Source: Bacillota bacterium | GTDB lineage: Bacteria > Bacillota > Clostridia > Christensenellales > CAG-138 | Length of the DNA stretch: 9,408 nucleotides | NCBI GenBank assembly: GCA_023458615.1 | Contig: JAEWYV010000099.1 | Span: forward strand, 1 to 9,408 | Reading direction: 5' to 3' | Part shown: positions 1-6,924 of the stretch, one piece after another | Layout of the letters: every line of letters begins with the position of its first letter | Position numbering within the stretch: the first letter of the stretch is position 1 | Program-made: the position numbers and the translations under genes | Notes under the pieces: model-generated | Told to the model about the DNA's origin: nothing | Seen by the model: the letters and a program-made list of their open reading frames with translations, nothing else | The model's database searches: none

Positions 1-2438
1 GGATCGACAAGTGAAGAGAGCGGAATAACCGCCTCGATTCCTTCGCAGACAATATGGACGTCGTTCTTCGGAATCTCTCCTGCCTCGGTTGAAACACGCA
101 CCTGCTCCACGCCTGCGAGTTTATTCAGATACCCCGTCATGGTCTGGAATGCATCCGCCTCCGTTTTGTCTACGACCAAGCGTGCGCCAATCCTTTGCGC
201 CGGGGGTACCTTCATCTCCGCGCGGAGATTTCGAATGGAGCGAATGAGCTCCATCATCCGGGACATACGATCGCAATCCGCCACATATGCGTTAAAGCGT
301 TCATCCTGCTTTGGCCAGCTGGAGCGCATAATGGTCTCCTCGTCCGAAAGCTTGGTGAAGATCTCCTCCGTAATAAACGGCATAAACGGATGCAACAACT
401 TCAGGCTCGCCTTAAGCACATGGATCAGCACCGCGCTGACGGTTGCCTTTGCCTCTGTATCTTCGCCATAGAGACGCGATTTTGCGATTTCGATATACCA
501 GTCGCAGTATTCCGACCAGATGAAATCATATATTTTCTGCGCCGCCATGCCGAGCTCGTAGCCGTCAAGATTTTTCGTCACCTCGGAGATGATCTCATTG
601 AGTCGGCTGAGGATCCATTTGTCGGCGATTTCGAGCTTGCTTTCATCCGGCAATTCACCCGTCGATTCTTCGGTTCCCATGAGCACAAAGCGCGAGGCGT
701 TGTAAATCTTATTGCAGAAATTACGTGCGGCTTCCACCTTTTCCCAGTAGAAACGCATGTCATTACCAGCAGAGTTGCCTGCAAGCAACGAGAAGCGCAG
801 CGAGTCGGCGCCGTGCTTTTCAATTACCTCAAGGGGATCAATGCCGTTGCCGAGAGATTTGCTCATCTTTCTGCCCTGGCTATCGCGCATAATTCCGTGG
901 ACATACACCGTTTCAAACGGGCGTTCGTGCATGACCTCGTAGCCAAACACGATCATACGCGCCACCCAGAAAAAGATGATGTCGTAGCCCGTCACCAGCG
1001 TATTGGTCGGGTAGAAATATTTGAGTTCTTCCGTCTGTTCCGGATATCCAAGCGTAGAGAATGGCCACATACCGGAGCTAAACCATGTGTCCAGCACATC
1101 CTCATCCTGCCGCACCGGCGCGCCGCAATCCGGGCATTTGTCTGGCGCTTCCTCAGAAACAATCATCTTGCCGCATGCGTCGCAGTAATAGGCCGGGATG
1201 CGATGTCCCCACCAGAGCTGCCGCGAGATGCACCAATCGCGAATGTTGTCCATCCAGTTGAAATATGTCTTTTCAAACCGTTCGGGAACGAACTTTACCT
1301 CGCCGTTTCGCACCGCTTCGATGGCAGGCGCGGCAAGAGGCTTCATATCCACAAACCATTGCTTTGACACGATGGGTTCAATGGTCGTGTGGCAGCGGTA
1401 GCAAGTACCGACGTTGTGCGCATACGGCTCAATCTTGACGAGATTACCGCTCTCCTCCAGCTCTTTCACAATCGCTTTACGGCACTCAAAGCGCTCCAGG
1501 CCGACAAATTTGCCGCCGTTTTCGTTGATGTAACCCGCGTCTGTATACACGCGCAGCACCGGAAGTCCTTGCCGCATCGCCACTTCAAAATCATTCGGAT
1601 CATGCGCAGGCGTAATTTTCACAGCCCCCGTACCGAATTCCATCTCGCAGTATTCATCACCCACGATCGGTATTTCGCGACCCACAGCGGGGATAATGAC
1701 CGTCTTTCCAATGAGGTGCTGGTAGCGCGGATCTTCGGGATTCACGGCAATGCCGGTGTCACCAAGCATAGTCTCCGGGCGTGTTGTCGCCACCGTGATG
1801 GAATAGCTCTTATCCGGCGCATCATAACGCACATGCCAGAGGTGGCTGTGCTGTTCCTCATATTCCACCTCGGCATCGGACAGCGCAGTTTTGCAGTCCG
1901 GGCACCAATTAATGATGCGATCACCGCGATAAATCAAGCCCTTGTTATAGAGACTCACAAATACCTTCGTCACAGCCTTGCTGCAGCCTTCATCCATGGT
2001 AAAGCGTTCCCGCTCCCAATCGCACGAAGAACCAAGGTAGCGAAGCTGCTTTACGATGGTGGAGCCGTATTCGTCCCGCCAAGCCCAGGCGCGCTTCAAG
2101 AAGCCATCACGTCCAATATCCTTTTTCGTGATCCCCTCTTTTGCCATTTGTTCGACAATCTTGACCTCAGTTGCAATAGAGGCATGATCCGTGCCCGGCA
2201 TCCAGAGTGCTTCATATCCGCTCATGCGCTTATATCGAATAAGAACATCCTGCAGTGTTTCATCGATGGCATGCCCCATATGCAGCCGACCAGTGATGTT
2301 CGGCGGCGGAATAACAATAGTATATGGTGGTTTTCCAGTATTTGGGCGTGCATGAAAATATCCGTTTTCTTCCCACTTTTTATAAAGTGTGGATTCCACA
2401 CGCGCGTGGTCGTAGGTTTTTTCCATCTCTGGGCGCAT
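1..2438 (-). CDS. valS: Valine--tRNA ligase (ValRS), 3' end beyond the window
   Basis: Cytoplasmic class I aminoacyl-tRNA synthetase that charges tRNA-Val with valine and hydrolyses mischarged threonyl-tRNA-Val. Seen: 812 complete codons in one uninterrupted frame, with PPPNITG and the HIGH-type motif HMGH at residues 53-56, GTDHASIATE near 82-91, the CP1 editing-domain signature TTRPETMLGD at 218-227, Cys pairs at 179/182, 419/422 and 435/438 that look like zinc ribbons, and KMSKS at 524-528. Bacterial ValRS is usually about 880 residues, so roughly the last 70, mainly the C-terminal coiled-coil arm, lie outside the window. The start was placed at the ATG at 2438 because a GCAGGA-like site lies about 11 bases upstream. 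The second ATG at 2426 is in frame but has no comparable site. The gene has its own promoter and a T-box leader. Identification is essentially certain. Confidence 0.98.
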   Translation of the reverse strand, partial: MRPEMEKTYDHARVESTLYKKWEENGYFHARPNTGKPPYTIVIPPPNITGRLHMGHAIDETLQDVLIRYKRMSGYEALWMPGTDHASIATEVKIVEQMAKEGITKKDIGRDGFLKRAWAWRDEYGSTIVKQLRYLGSSCDWERERFTMDEGCSKAVTKVFVSLYNKGLIYRGDRIINWCPDCKTALSDAEVEYEEQHSHLWHVRYDAPDKSYSITVATTRPETMLGDTGIAVNPEDPRYQHLIGKTVIIPAVGREIPIVGDEYCEMEFGTGAVKITPAHDPNDFEVAMRQGLPVLRVYTDAGYINENGGKFVGLERFECRKAIVKELEESGNLVKIEPYAHNVGTCYRCHTTIEPIVSKQWFVDMKPLAAPAIEAVRNGEVKFVPERFEKTYFNWMDNIRDWCISRQLWWGHRIPAYYCDACGKMIVSEEAPDKCPDCGAPVRQDEDVLDTWFSSGMWPFSTLGYPEQTEELKYFYPTNTLVTGYDIIFFWVARMIVFGYEVMHERPFETVYVHGIMRDSQGRKMSKSLGNGIDPLEVIEKHGADSLRFSLLAGNSAGNDMRFYWEKVEAARNFCNKIYNASRFVLMGTEESTGELPDESKLEIADKWILSRLNEIISEVTKNLDGYELGMAAQKIYDFIWSEYCDWYIEIAKSRLYGEDTEAKATVSAVLIHVLKASLKLLHPFMPFITEEIFTKLSDEETIMRSSWPKQDERFNAYVADCDRMSRMMELIRSIRNLRAEMKVPPAQRIGARLVVDKTEADAFQTMTGYLNKLAGVEQVRVSTEAGEIPKNDVHIVCEGIEAVIPLSSLVD

Positions 2439-2471
2439 ACTTGTTTTTTTCCTGCCTTCTTGTGAATCTAT

Positions 2472-2515
2472 TTTAAATAAAAAACACCCGCCTCGTCAAA
2501 GGACGAAGCGGATGC
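2472..2515 (-). terminator. Regulated intrinsic terminator of the valS T-box
   Basis: On the minus strand GCAUCCGCUUCGUC (2515-2502) pairs along 14 positions, including several G-U pairs, with GACGAGGCGGGUGU (2497-2484) around a CUUU loop. A U-rich run UUUUUAUUU follows. The 5' arm and loop contain the CCUUUG needed for the competing antiterminator, so the two structures are mutually exclusive, as expected for a T-box. It is also the only terminator seen downstream of the DUF885 gene, so it probably stops read-through from the upstream operon as well. Confidence 0.93.
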
Positions 2516-2740
2516 TCGCGGTACCACCTTTGTTGAATGCCCGTAATAAAGCAAGCATTCCTCTCGTGTTTCCTTAACGCGGAATATTCGAAAAGCGCTC
2601 ATGCATTCGTTTCGCGCTTTCAGCTCCAATGCGACCTTCCGCACTGATCCGCAAACCATCTTTCAGCAAACCGATGGTCTCTCTGCTGCGGCAGGGATGC
2701 GTACTCCTCATCTTCATAGCCATTAATAATTTTTCAATTG
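2472..2740 (-). promoter_or_regulatory. T-box riboswitch leader of valS (valine-specific)
   Basis: Cis-acting RNA that senses uncharged tRNA-Val and switches valS transcription between termination and read-through. Seen on the minus strand: Stem I spans about 2722-2621, closed by UGGCU/AGCUG. It has an AGUA turn at 2705-2702, a distal helix ACCAUC/GAUGGU (2678-2673 with 2660-2655) and the typical distal AGAGAG. In the specifier loop, opposite AGGAGUA, the 3' strand reads GAAGGUCG, and GUC (2635-2633) is a valine codon. A Stem II-like helix AAAGCGC/GCGCUUU (2620-2614 with 2598-2592) and Stem III GAAUGC/GCAUUC (2560-2555 with 2540-2535) follow. The T-box proper AAGGUGGUACCGCG is at 2530-2517, with bulge UGGU (2526-2523) complementary to an ACCA tRNA end. 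CAAAGG (2532-2527) can pair with CCUUUG (2502-2497) to form the antiterminator. The 5' boundary is inferred from the promoter. Confidence 0.95.
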
Positions 2741-2745
2741 TCGTC

Positions 2746-2774
2746 AGTCTAGCCTAGTTAAGCGGATTTGTCAA
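2746..2774 (-). promoter_or_regulatory. Sigma-A-type promoter of valS
   Basis: The minus strand shows TTGACA (2774-2769, perfect consensus), a 17-base spacer, and TAGACT (2751-2746, four of six matches to TATAAT). The predicted start near 2739 lies just before Stem I of the T-box leader, exactly where a promoter is needed. The -35 box begins five bases after the DUF885 stop codon. Confidence 0.8.
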
Positions 2775-2779
2775 GTTCC

Positions 2780-4639
2780 TTAAGCAGCATCCTGCAAGAC
2801 ACTGTCCGCCCAGATATCCATCCGTTCCTTGATCAGGCCAAAATTACCCGGACCAAGATTCAGGTAAGTGGTCAAAAACGCGCTCATATCAAAGCTGGCG
2901 CCAATGTCGCTTGACTCGTCCCGGTAGAGCTGCGCTATCTGCGCATAGCCGATTGCATAGGTAAAGAAATAATATGGCTGATCGATCACCATCTCGTAAA
3001 ACTGCTGCGCAGCTTCTTTTTTAAATCCAATACCTGTCAAATAGTTCCCCAGCGCTTCTTCCGAATAGCCGTAGTAGTTGACCATGATGCTGATGATCGC
3101 GGGAAGGATTGAATTCGCCAATACACCATATTCGAAATTCAAGCGCACATAATCCTGGTCATATTTGGTTTGATACTGTGTCACCAGAAACTCCGCAAAC
3201 TGTGCCCAGCCTTCCGCATATCCGCCAAAGTTTGCCGCGCGCTGCATTAACCCAAGGTCATCCTTGCTGCGTTGATAGATATATTGATACATGTGCCCCG
3301 GATATCCCTCATGTGCAAGCGTTAACAGCAGCGTTGGATCGCTTGTTGCGGTGTTAACATAGATGATGTTGTCCTTCCAGTCATCCATCGACGGTACAAC
3401 ATATGCCGCAGGCGCAAACTGGCCTTGCAATTCCTCCGGCACATCGGATAGCGTGAGATTGTGCTCCGGCAATTCCGGCAGCAGCGGTGAGATCACGCTC
3501 TGCAAATAGTCCAGATCTGTCTGCATATTTCCGCTGGTAACATCAATTTTCTCATCATAGATGCCCGGATTTTCGTTTTGGATATCGACAATGTCATTAT
3601 AGAGGTATGTCAGCTCGTTTTTCAGCATCTCCAGCGTCTCTTCAACACTCAGAGAATTGCTGCCCGCATCTTGCATACTATATTCAAAGAAGCGTTTTTG
3701 CAGCTCGCTATACTGTGCCGCCTGCTCATAGGTGCGGCAATGCTTACGCAAGGCAGATAGCCCGTCATATAGCGTCTGATAGGAATTCACATATTCATTC
3801 TGAATTAAGCTCGCATTGCGATCCTTATAGGTTTTTGCCTGATCAGGGGTCAGCTCTGTCAATTGATCAATCGCGTCGTCAAACGTTACATAGAGAAACG
3901 AATTGTCGCGGGAATCAATAATGAGCTTGCAATCCTCCAAAATCGCATCCAAGGCATGCTCTGTCATGAAGAGACCCATATCGGCGCGCTTCTGCTCAAA
4001 CGCGAGAACTTGTCCCATATAGCGCGGCATATCAGCCAGCAGTGTTAAATAGTCCTCCACATCCGTCGTGTTCTTTAACTCAAACAGGGCAAAGGAAAGC
4101 GGCAAATTGGAATGCAACCCGCTGTATTCAGTCAATGGCTCATCCAAGTAATAAAACTCGCTGGTATCTTCCGAAAAATCCTCCAACAGGTCGTGTAAAA
4201 CATCATACGAAAATTGCTTGTCCAGCGGCAATTTCTCACGATCGATTGCATTCAGCCGATCATAATATGTCTGGGCTTCCTGCGTGGCCTTCGCGCTTTG
4301 CTCCGGCGAGTAATCCCCCAGAGTCATATTTACGCTCTTTGGGTCTACGCCAAACTTTGACGGATCATCCATAAACATATGCAGCGCATAGCCGTCCATG
4401 GTCGCATACCAGCGGAATACATCCAGATCCAGCGTGGTGTACGCGCTTGTTGCTTCAGCACTTACCTGTAAATCCGGCGTAGGAGCTGCTGTTTCTTCGG
4501 CTGGTTCTTGAGACTCCGTCGTGCCGGATTCCATCGTGATGGTCTGCGTTACGCCGTCCGGCAATTTGCATCCCGAAAACGCGCTGATTAGCAGCATGAG
4601 CGCCAGTATCAACGCAGCTAGTCTGGAATATCGATTCAT
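2780..4639 (-). CDS. DUF885 family lipoprotein, putative zinc metallopeptidase
   Basis: Predicted exported lipoprotein of 619 residues; substrate unknown. Seen: an N-terminal signal peptide with basic residues, a hydrophobic stretch (about 7-21) and lipobox SAFSGC, giving lipidated Cys24. A Thr/Glu/Pro-rich linker follows to about residue 60, then a long, mostly helical body. The segment HEGYPGH (443-449) followed by EGWAQFAE (Glu476) matches the HExxPGH plus downstream Glu pattern of DUF885 proteins, which are grouped with gluzincin-like metallopeptidases; His443, His449 and Glu476 would be the zinc ligands and Glu444 the catalytic base. The start was set at 4639 rather than the upstream in-frame ATG at 4657, because a strong AAAGGAG lies between them, six bases before 4639. 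It follows rluD by 49 bases and is probably cotranscribed. Family assignment is confident; enzymatic activity is inference. Confidence 0.9.
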   Translation of the reverse strand: MNRYSRLAALILALMLLISAFSGCKLPDGVTQTITMESGTTESQEPAEETAAPTPDLQVSAEATSAYTTLDLDVFRWYATMDGYALHMFMDDPSKFGVDPKSVNMTLGDYSPEQSAKATQEAQTYYDRLNAIDREKLPLDKQFSYDVLHDLLEDFSEDTSEFYYLDEPLTEYSGLHSNLPLSFALFELKNTTDVEDYLTLLADMPRYMGQVLAFEQKRADMGLFMTEHALDAILEDCKLIIDSRDNSFLYVTFDDAIDQLTELTPDQAKTYKDRNASLIQNEYVNSYQTLYDGLSALRKHCRTYEQAAQYSELQKRFFEYSMQDAGSNSLSVEETLEMLKNELTYLYNDIVDIQNENPGIYDEKIDVTSGNMQTDLDYLQSVISPLLPELPEHNLTLSDVPEELQGQFAPAAYVVPSMDDWKDNIIYVNTATSDPTLLLTLAHEGYPGHMYQYIYQRSKDDLGLMQRAANFGGYAEGWAQFAEFLVTQYQTKYDQDYVRLNFEYGVLANSILPAIISIMVNYYGYSEEALGNYLTGIGFKKEAAQQFYEMVIDQPYYFFTYAIGYAQIAQLYRDESSDIGASFDMSAFLTTYLNLGPGNFGLIKERMDIWADSVLQDAA

Positions 4640-4645
4640 TCTGAT

Positions 4646-4652
4646 CTCCTTT
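4646..4652 (-). promoter_or_regulatory. Ribosome binding site that fixes the DUF885 start
   Basis: AAAGGAG sits six bases upstream of the ATG at 4639. It lies inside the coding region that would result from the in-frame ATG at 4657, which itself has no upstream Shine-Dalgarno site. The shorter start also gives a normal lipoprotein signal peptide. Confidence 0.85.
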
Positions 4653-4688
4653 GTCATGAAACTGATGATTTACGAGAAAATGATGACC

Positions 4689-5648
4689 TCAGGTCGGTTC
4701 GCCTTGTTCCAGTTCTATCAATCGGCGGAGAATGCTCTCCCCATCCATGCTCTCCCCTGCTTTTCTTAAAGCCTGTAAAAAATAGTCCGGCATAGGCGAA
4801 TAAAACACCATGCGTTTCCCAATGGTCGGATGCAGAAATGTCAGGCGATATCCATGCAACGCCTGCCCAACCAATCCAAACGGTTTTTTCTCACGACCAT
4901 ATACCTCGTCACCCGTCACAGGATGTTGCAGGCTCGCAAGATGAACACGAATCTGATGTGTCCGGCCGGTTTCAAGCTCGATTTGCAGCAGGGTATATTG
5001 ACCATATCGCTCGGCAACGCGCCAGTGCGTTACCGCCTCCCGCCCGCCGTAAACGATTGCCATGCGCTTTCTATCTACGGGATGCCGCGCAATCGGCGCA
5101 TCGACTGTTCCATTATCGGTTTTGATGTTGCCGTCTACAAGAGCGGCATAGCTGCGATGCGCTGTGTGATCTCGAAACTGATCACTCAGCGCGCGATGGG
5201 CCGCATCATTTTTAGCAACAACCAGCAGTCCCGAGGTCATGCGATCAATGCGGTGCACAATGCCGGGTCGAAGCTCTCCGCCAATGCCCGAAAGATCACG
5301 AATATGGAACATCAATGCGTTAACAAGCGTTCCGGTTTCATGTCCTGGTGCGGGATGAACCACCATTCCCTGCGGTTTGTTTAAGACGAGTAAATCCGTA
5401 TCTTCGTAGAGAATATCCAGAGGAATATCCTCGGGGAGCACATCTGTCGCAACAGGATCCGGATATGTGATCTCTACACAATCGCCAATTTGTGTATTTA
5501 CGTTTGGCTTTGCCGTCTTTCCGTTGAGTAAAATGTTACCGTCGCGGATCATGCGCTGTGCCTGGGTGCGCGAAAGCTCCGTCTCCGCGGCAACGAACAC
5601 ATCAAGCCGGACGGAAACGGAGCAAATTAAAGTCTCCTGCTCAGGCAT
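4689..5648 (-). CDS. rluD: RluA/RluD family 23S rRNA pseudouridine synthase
   Basis: Cytoplasmic enzyme expected to convert specific uridines to pseudouridine, probably in 23S rRNA. Seen: 319 residues, close to the usual 300-325. An N-terminal S4-like RNA-binding domain covers about residues 12-62 (RLDVFVA, then SRTQAQRMIRDGNILLNGK). The catalytic domain carries the signature GIVHRIDRMTSGLLVVAK with catalytic Asp135, then ETGRTHQIRVHLA and HPVTGDEVYG. The frame stays open upstream to 5747, but that would overlap lspA by over 100 bases with a basic, non-family sequence. The ATG at 5648 overlaps the lspA stop as ATGCCTGA and gives a normal family start. It has only a weak ribosome binding site, so translation probably depends on coupling to lspA. 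The family is certain. The symbol rluD is by similarity, since Bacillota carry several RluD-like paralogues with differing targets. Confidence 0.93.
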   Translation of the reverse strand: MPEQETLICSVSVRLDVFVAAETELSRTQAQRMIRDGNILLNGKTAKPNVNTQIGDCVEITYPDPVATDVLPEDIPLDILYEDTDLLVLNKPQGMVVHPAPGHETGTLVNALMFHIRDLSGIGGELRPGIVHRIDRMTSGLLVVAKNDAAHRALSDQFRDHTAHRSYAALVDGNIKTDNGTVDAPIARHPVDRKRMAIVYGGREAVTHWRVAERYGQYTLLQIELETGRTHQIRVHLASLQHPVTGDEVYGREKKPFGLVGQALHGYRLTFLHPTIGKRMVFYSPMPDYFLQALRKAGESMDGESILRRLIELEQGEPT

Positions 5649-6204
5649 TGCTATCGTCCGAATGCTTTTTTTCAGCTTTTTCGGAATGCGCTTGCGATGT
5701 TTCAGACATTGTCGCCTGATTTGACTTTCCAAACGAAATCGCGTCAAATAGCGACTTGTCCTTTAAAAACAGAGCATCGATGATGAGAAAGACGCATCCA
5801 ATGGAAAGCGCGCTATCCGCAACATTGAACACCGGAAAGTTGAACCACGGCGTAATATCGATGAAATCACGTACGTATCCCAGCAACAGACGGTCAATAA
5901 AGTTGCCAACCGCGCCCGCAAAAAGCAGCGCAAGCGTCACGCGGGAAAAAACGCAGAACTTTTTGCGAAATCGAATGATAACAAAGACCAGCAGCCCCGC
6001 TACGATCAACGTCATAGGAATAAACAACCAACGAAATCCCGAGAGTAACCCCCATGCGGCGCCAGTATTGTGAACGTTGGTGAACTGAACCAATCCGTCA
6101 ATCAGCGGAACCGACGTTCCCACCGGGGAAAGATTCAATTGAATCAGATACTTGGTGATCTGGTCTAGTATCAGTAAGCAAGCAATGATGATGAGTTCAA
6201 GCAA
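5641..6204 (-). CDS. lspA: Lipoprotein signal peptidase (signal peptidase II)
   Basis: Integral membrane aspartic peptidase that removes signal peptides from diacylglyceryl-modified prolipoproteins. Seen: 187 residues with four hydrophobic segments (about 1-20, 57-78, 88-105, 127-146) and the family motifs VHNTGAAWG (44-52), GNFIDRLLLGYVRDFID (100-116) and FNVADSAL (126-133). Asp113 and Asp130 are the likely catalytic pair. The start is TTG at 6204, supported by GGAGG eight bases upstream and the absence of a suitable ATG. The last 37 or so residues form a hydrophilic, Ser/Lys/Glu-rich tail beyond the catalytic core, longer than in typical members of about 150-165 residues. Its final codons overlap the rluD start. 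The nearby DUF885 lipoprotein is a probable substrate (inference). Confidence 0.97.
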   Translation of the reverse strand: MLELIIIACLLILDQITKYLIQLNLSPVGTSVPLIDGLVQFTNVHNTGAAWGLLSGFRWLFIPMTLIVAGLLVFVIIRFRKKFCVFSRVTLALLFAGAVGNFIDRLLLGYVRDFIDITPWFNFPVFNVADSALSIGCVFLIIDALFLKDKSLFDAISFGKSNQATMSETSQAHSEKAEKKHSDDSNA

Positions 6205-6212
6205 GTGTTTAT

Positions 6213-6217
6213 CCTCC
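6213..6217 (-). promoter_or_regulatory. Ribosome binding site for the TTG start of lspA
   Basis: A full GGAGG lies eight bases before the TTG at 6204. It decides this start, since the LspA core begins there and no in-frame ATG is close. Confidence 0.85.
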
Positions 6218-6231
6218 GGATAATTTGATAC

Positions 6232-6260
6232 AGTATAGCACGCTTTTTATCCTTCAACAA
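6232..6260 (-). promoter_or_regulatory. Candidate extended -10 promoter for lspA-rluD-DUF885
   Basis: The minus strand reads TGC followed by TATACT (6237-6232), an extended -10 element with five of six matches. TTGTTG (6260-6255), a weak three-of-six -35, lies 17 bases upstream. The element straddles the stop codon of the transglycosylase gene and would start transcription about 20 bases before the lspA start, leaving room for the GGAGG site. It may add to read-through from polA. Sequence match only. Confidence 0.45.
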
Positions 6261-6924
6261 CGGGTGTCGCCGCCGCCGTTTCTAAGAAAAGGTCGGGATA
6301 GAGCGTAGTATAATTTTCATAGGCAGCGGTTACTTTATCGTAGTATCGCGCCGTCTCCTCAAACGGAATAGTGGTCAGCTCGCCATTCTGGGAATAACGC
6401 GGATCGTCCAGCCAATCTTCTACGCTACCGTGCCCCGCATTGTAGGCAGCAATCATCTGCTTGGTGTTTCCATTGAACCTTCCGCTGAGAAACTTTAAAT
6501 ACCAGCAACCGAACTCAATGTTTGTTTCAGGGTCATACAACATCTGCTCCGTATACACATTGTCCAGATCCAGCTTGTGCGCAATCCACGTTCCTGTGTC
6601 CGGCATAATCTGCATCAGTCCGATTGCGCCAACCTTACTCACAACGCTTGGATCATTGCTGCTCTCGCAACGCATGATGGACTGGACGAGATATGGATCA
6701 AGCTTATACTCCGTTGAATAGGTTTTAATGAAATCCGTGTAAGCAACCGGATAGTTGCGAAGCGCTTTTTGATATTGTTCGTTCTCATAGAGAACATATC
6801 CTCCAAATGCAGCCGCTGCAAGAAACACGACCACACCAAGCACAATCACAGCAATTTGCATGTTGCTTAGGCGACGGCGAGGGCTTCTTTTTTTCTTGAC
6901 AGGCGTTCGTTCCTCTTGCCTCAA
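6247..6924 (-). CDS. Membrane-anchored lytic transglycosylase (SLT domain)
   Basis: Predicted wall enzyme that cleaves the MurNAc-GlcNAc bond of peptidoglycan with 1,6-anhydro product formation. Seen: 225 residues with a short, very basic N-terminus, one transmembrane segment (about 23-44) and an extracytoplasmic SLT/GH23 domain from about 62. Motifs are SIMRCESSNDP with catalytic Glu87, GAIGLMQIMPDTG (99-111) and AAYNAG (159-164), in the expected order and spacing. The start is TTG at 6924, which shares bases with the coaE stop as TTGA. A GGAGG inside the end of coaE lies ten bases upstream and supports it. The protein resembles short Bacillota transglycosylases of the YjbJ/CwlQ type, so it may act in wall remodelling or turnover. 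No gene symbol is given because paralogues cannot be told apart from sequence alone. Confidence 0.93.
   Translation of the reverse strand: MRQEERTPVKKKRSPRRRLSNMQIAVIVLGVVVFLAAAAFGGYVLYENEQYQKALRNYPVAYTDFIKTYSTEYKLDPYLVQSIMRCESSNDPSVVSKVGAIGLMQIMPDTGTWIAHKLDLDNVYTEQMLYDPETNIEFGCWYLKFLSGRFNGNTKQMIAAYNAGHGSVEDWLDDPRYSQNGELTTIPFEETARYYDKVTAAYENYTTLYPDLFLETAAATPVVEG

Noticed and set aside
195..1367. A 390-codon plus-strand open frame, and a second of 358 codons at 1389-2465
   Set aside because: Both lie wholly or almost wholly antisense to valS, which has intact motifs throughout. Neither shows a recognisable domain, and they look like by-products of codon bias in valS.
2468..2659. A 63-codon minus-strand open frame upstream of valS that could be a leader peptide
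   Set aside because: It covers Stem II, Stem III, the T-box motif and the terminator of the riboswitch. The sequence is explained by RNA structure, and no ribosome binding site supports translation.
5649..5747. N-terminal extension of the RluD-type protein to an upstream ATG at 5747
   Set aside because: It would overlap about 100 bases of lspA, encodes a basic sequence unlike the family, and the ATG at 5648 gives the standard start.
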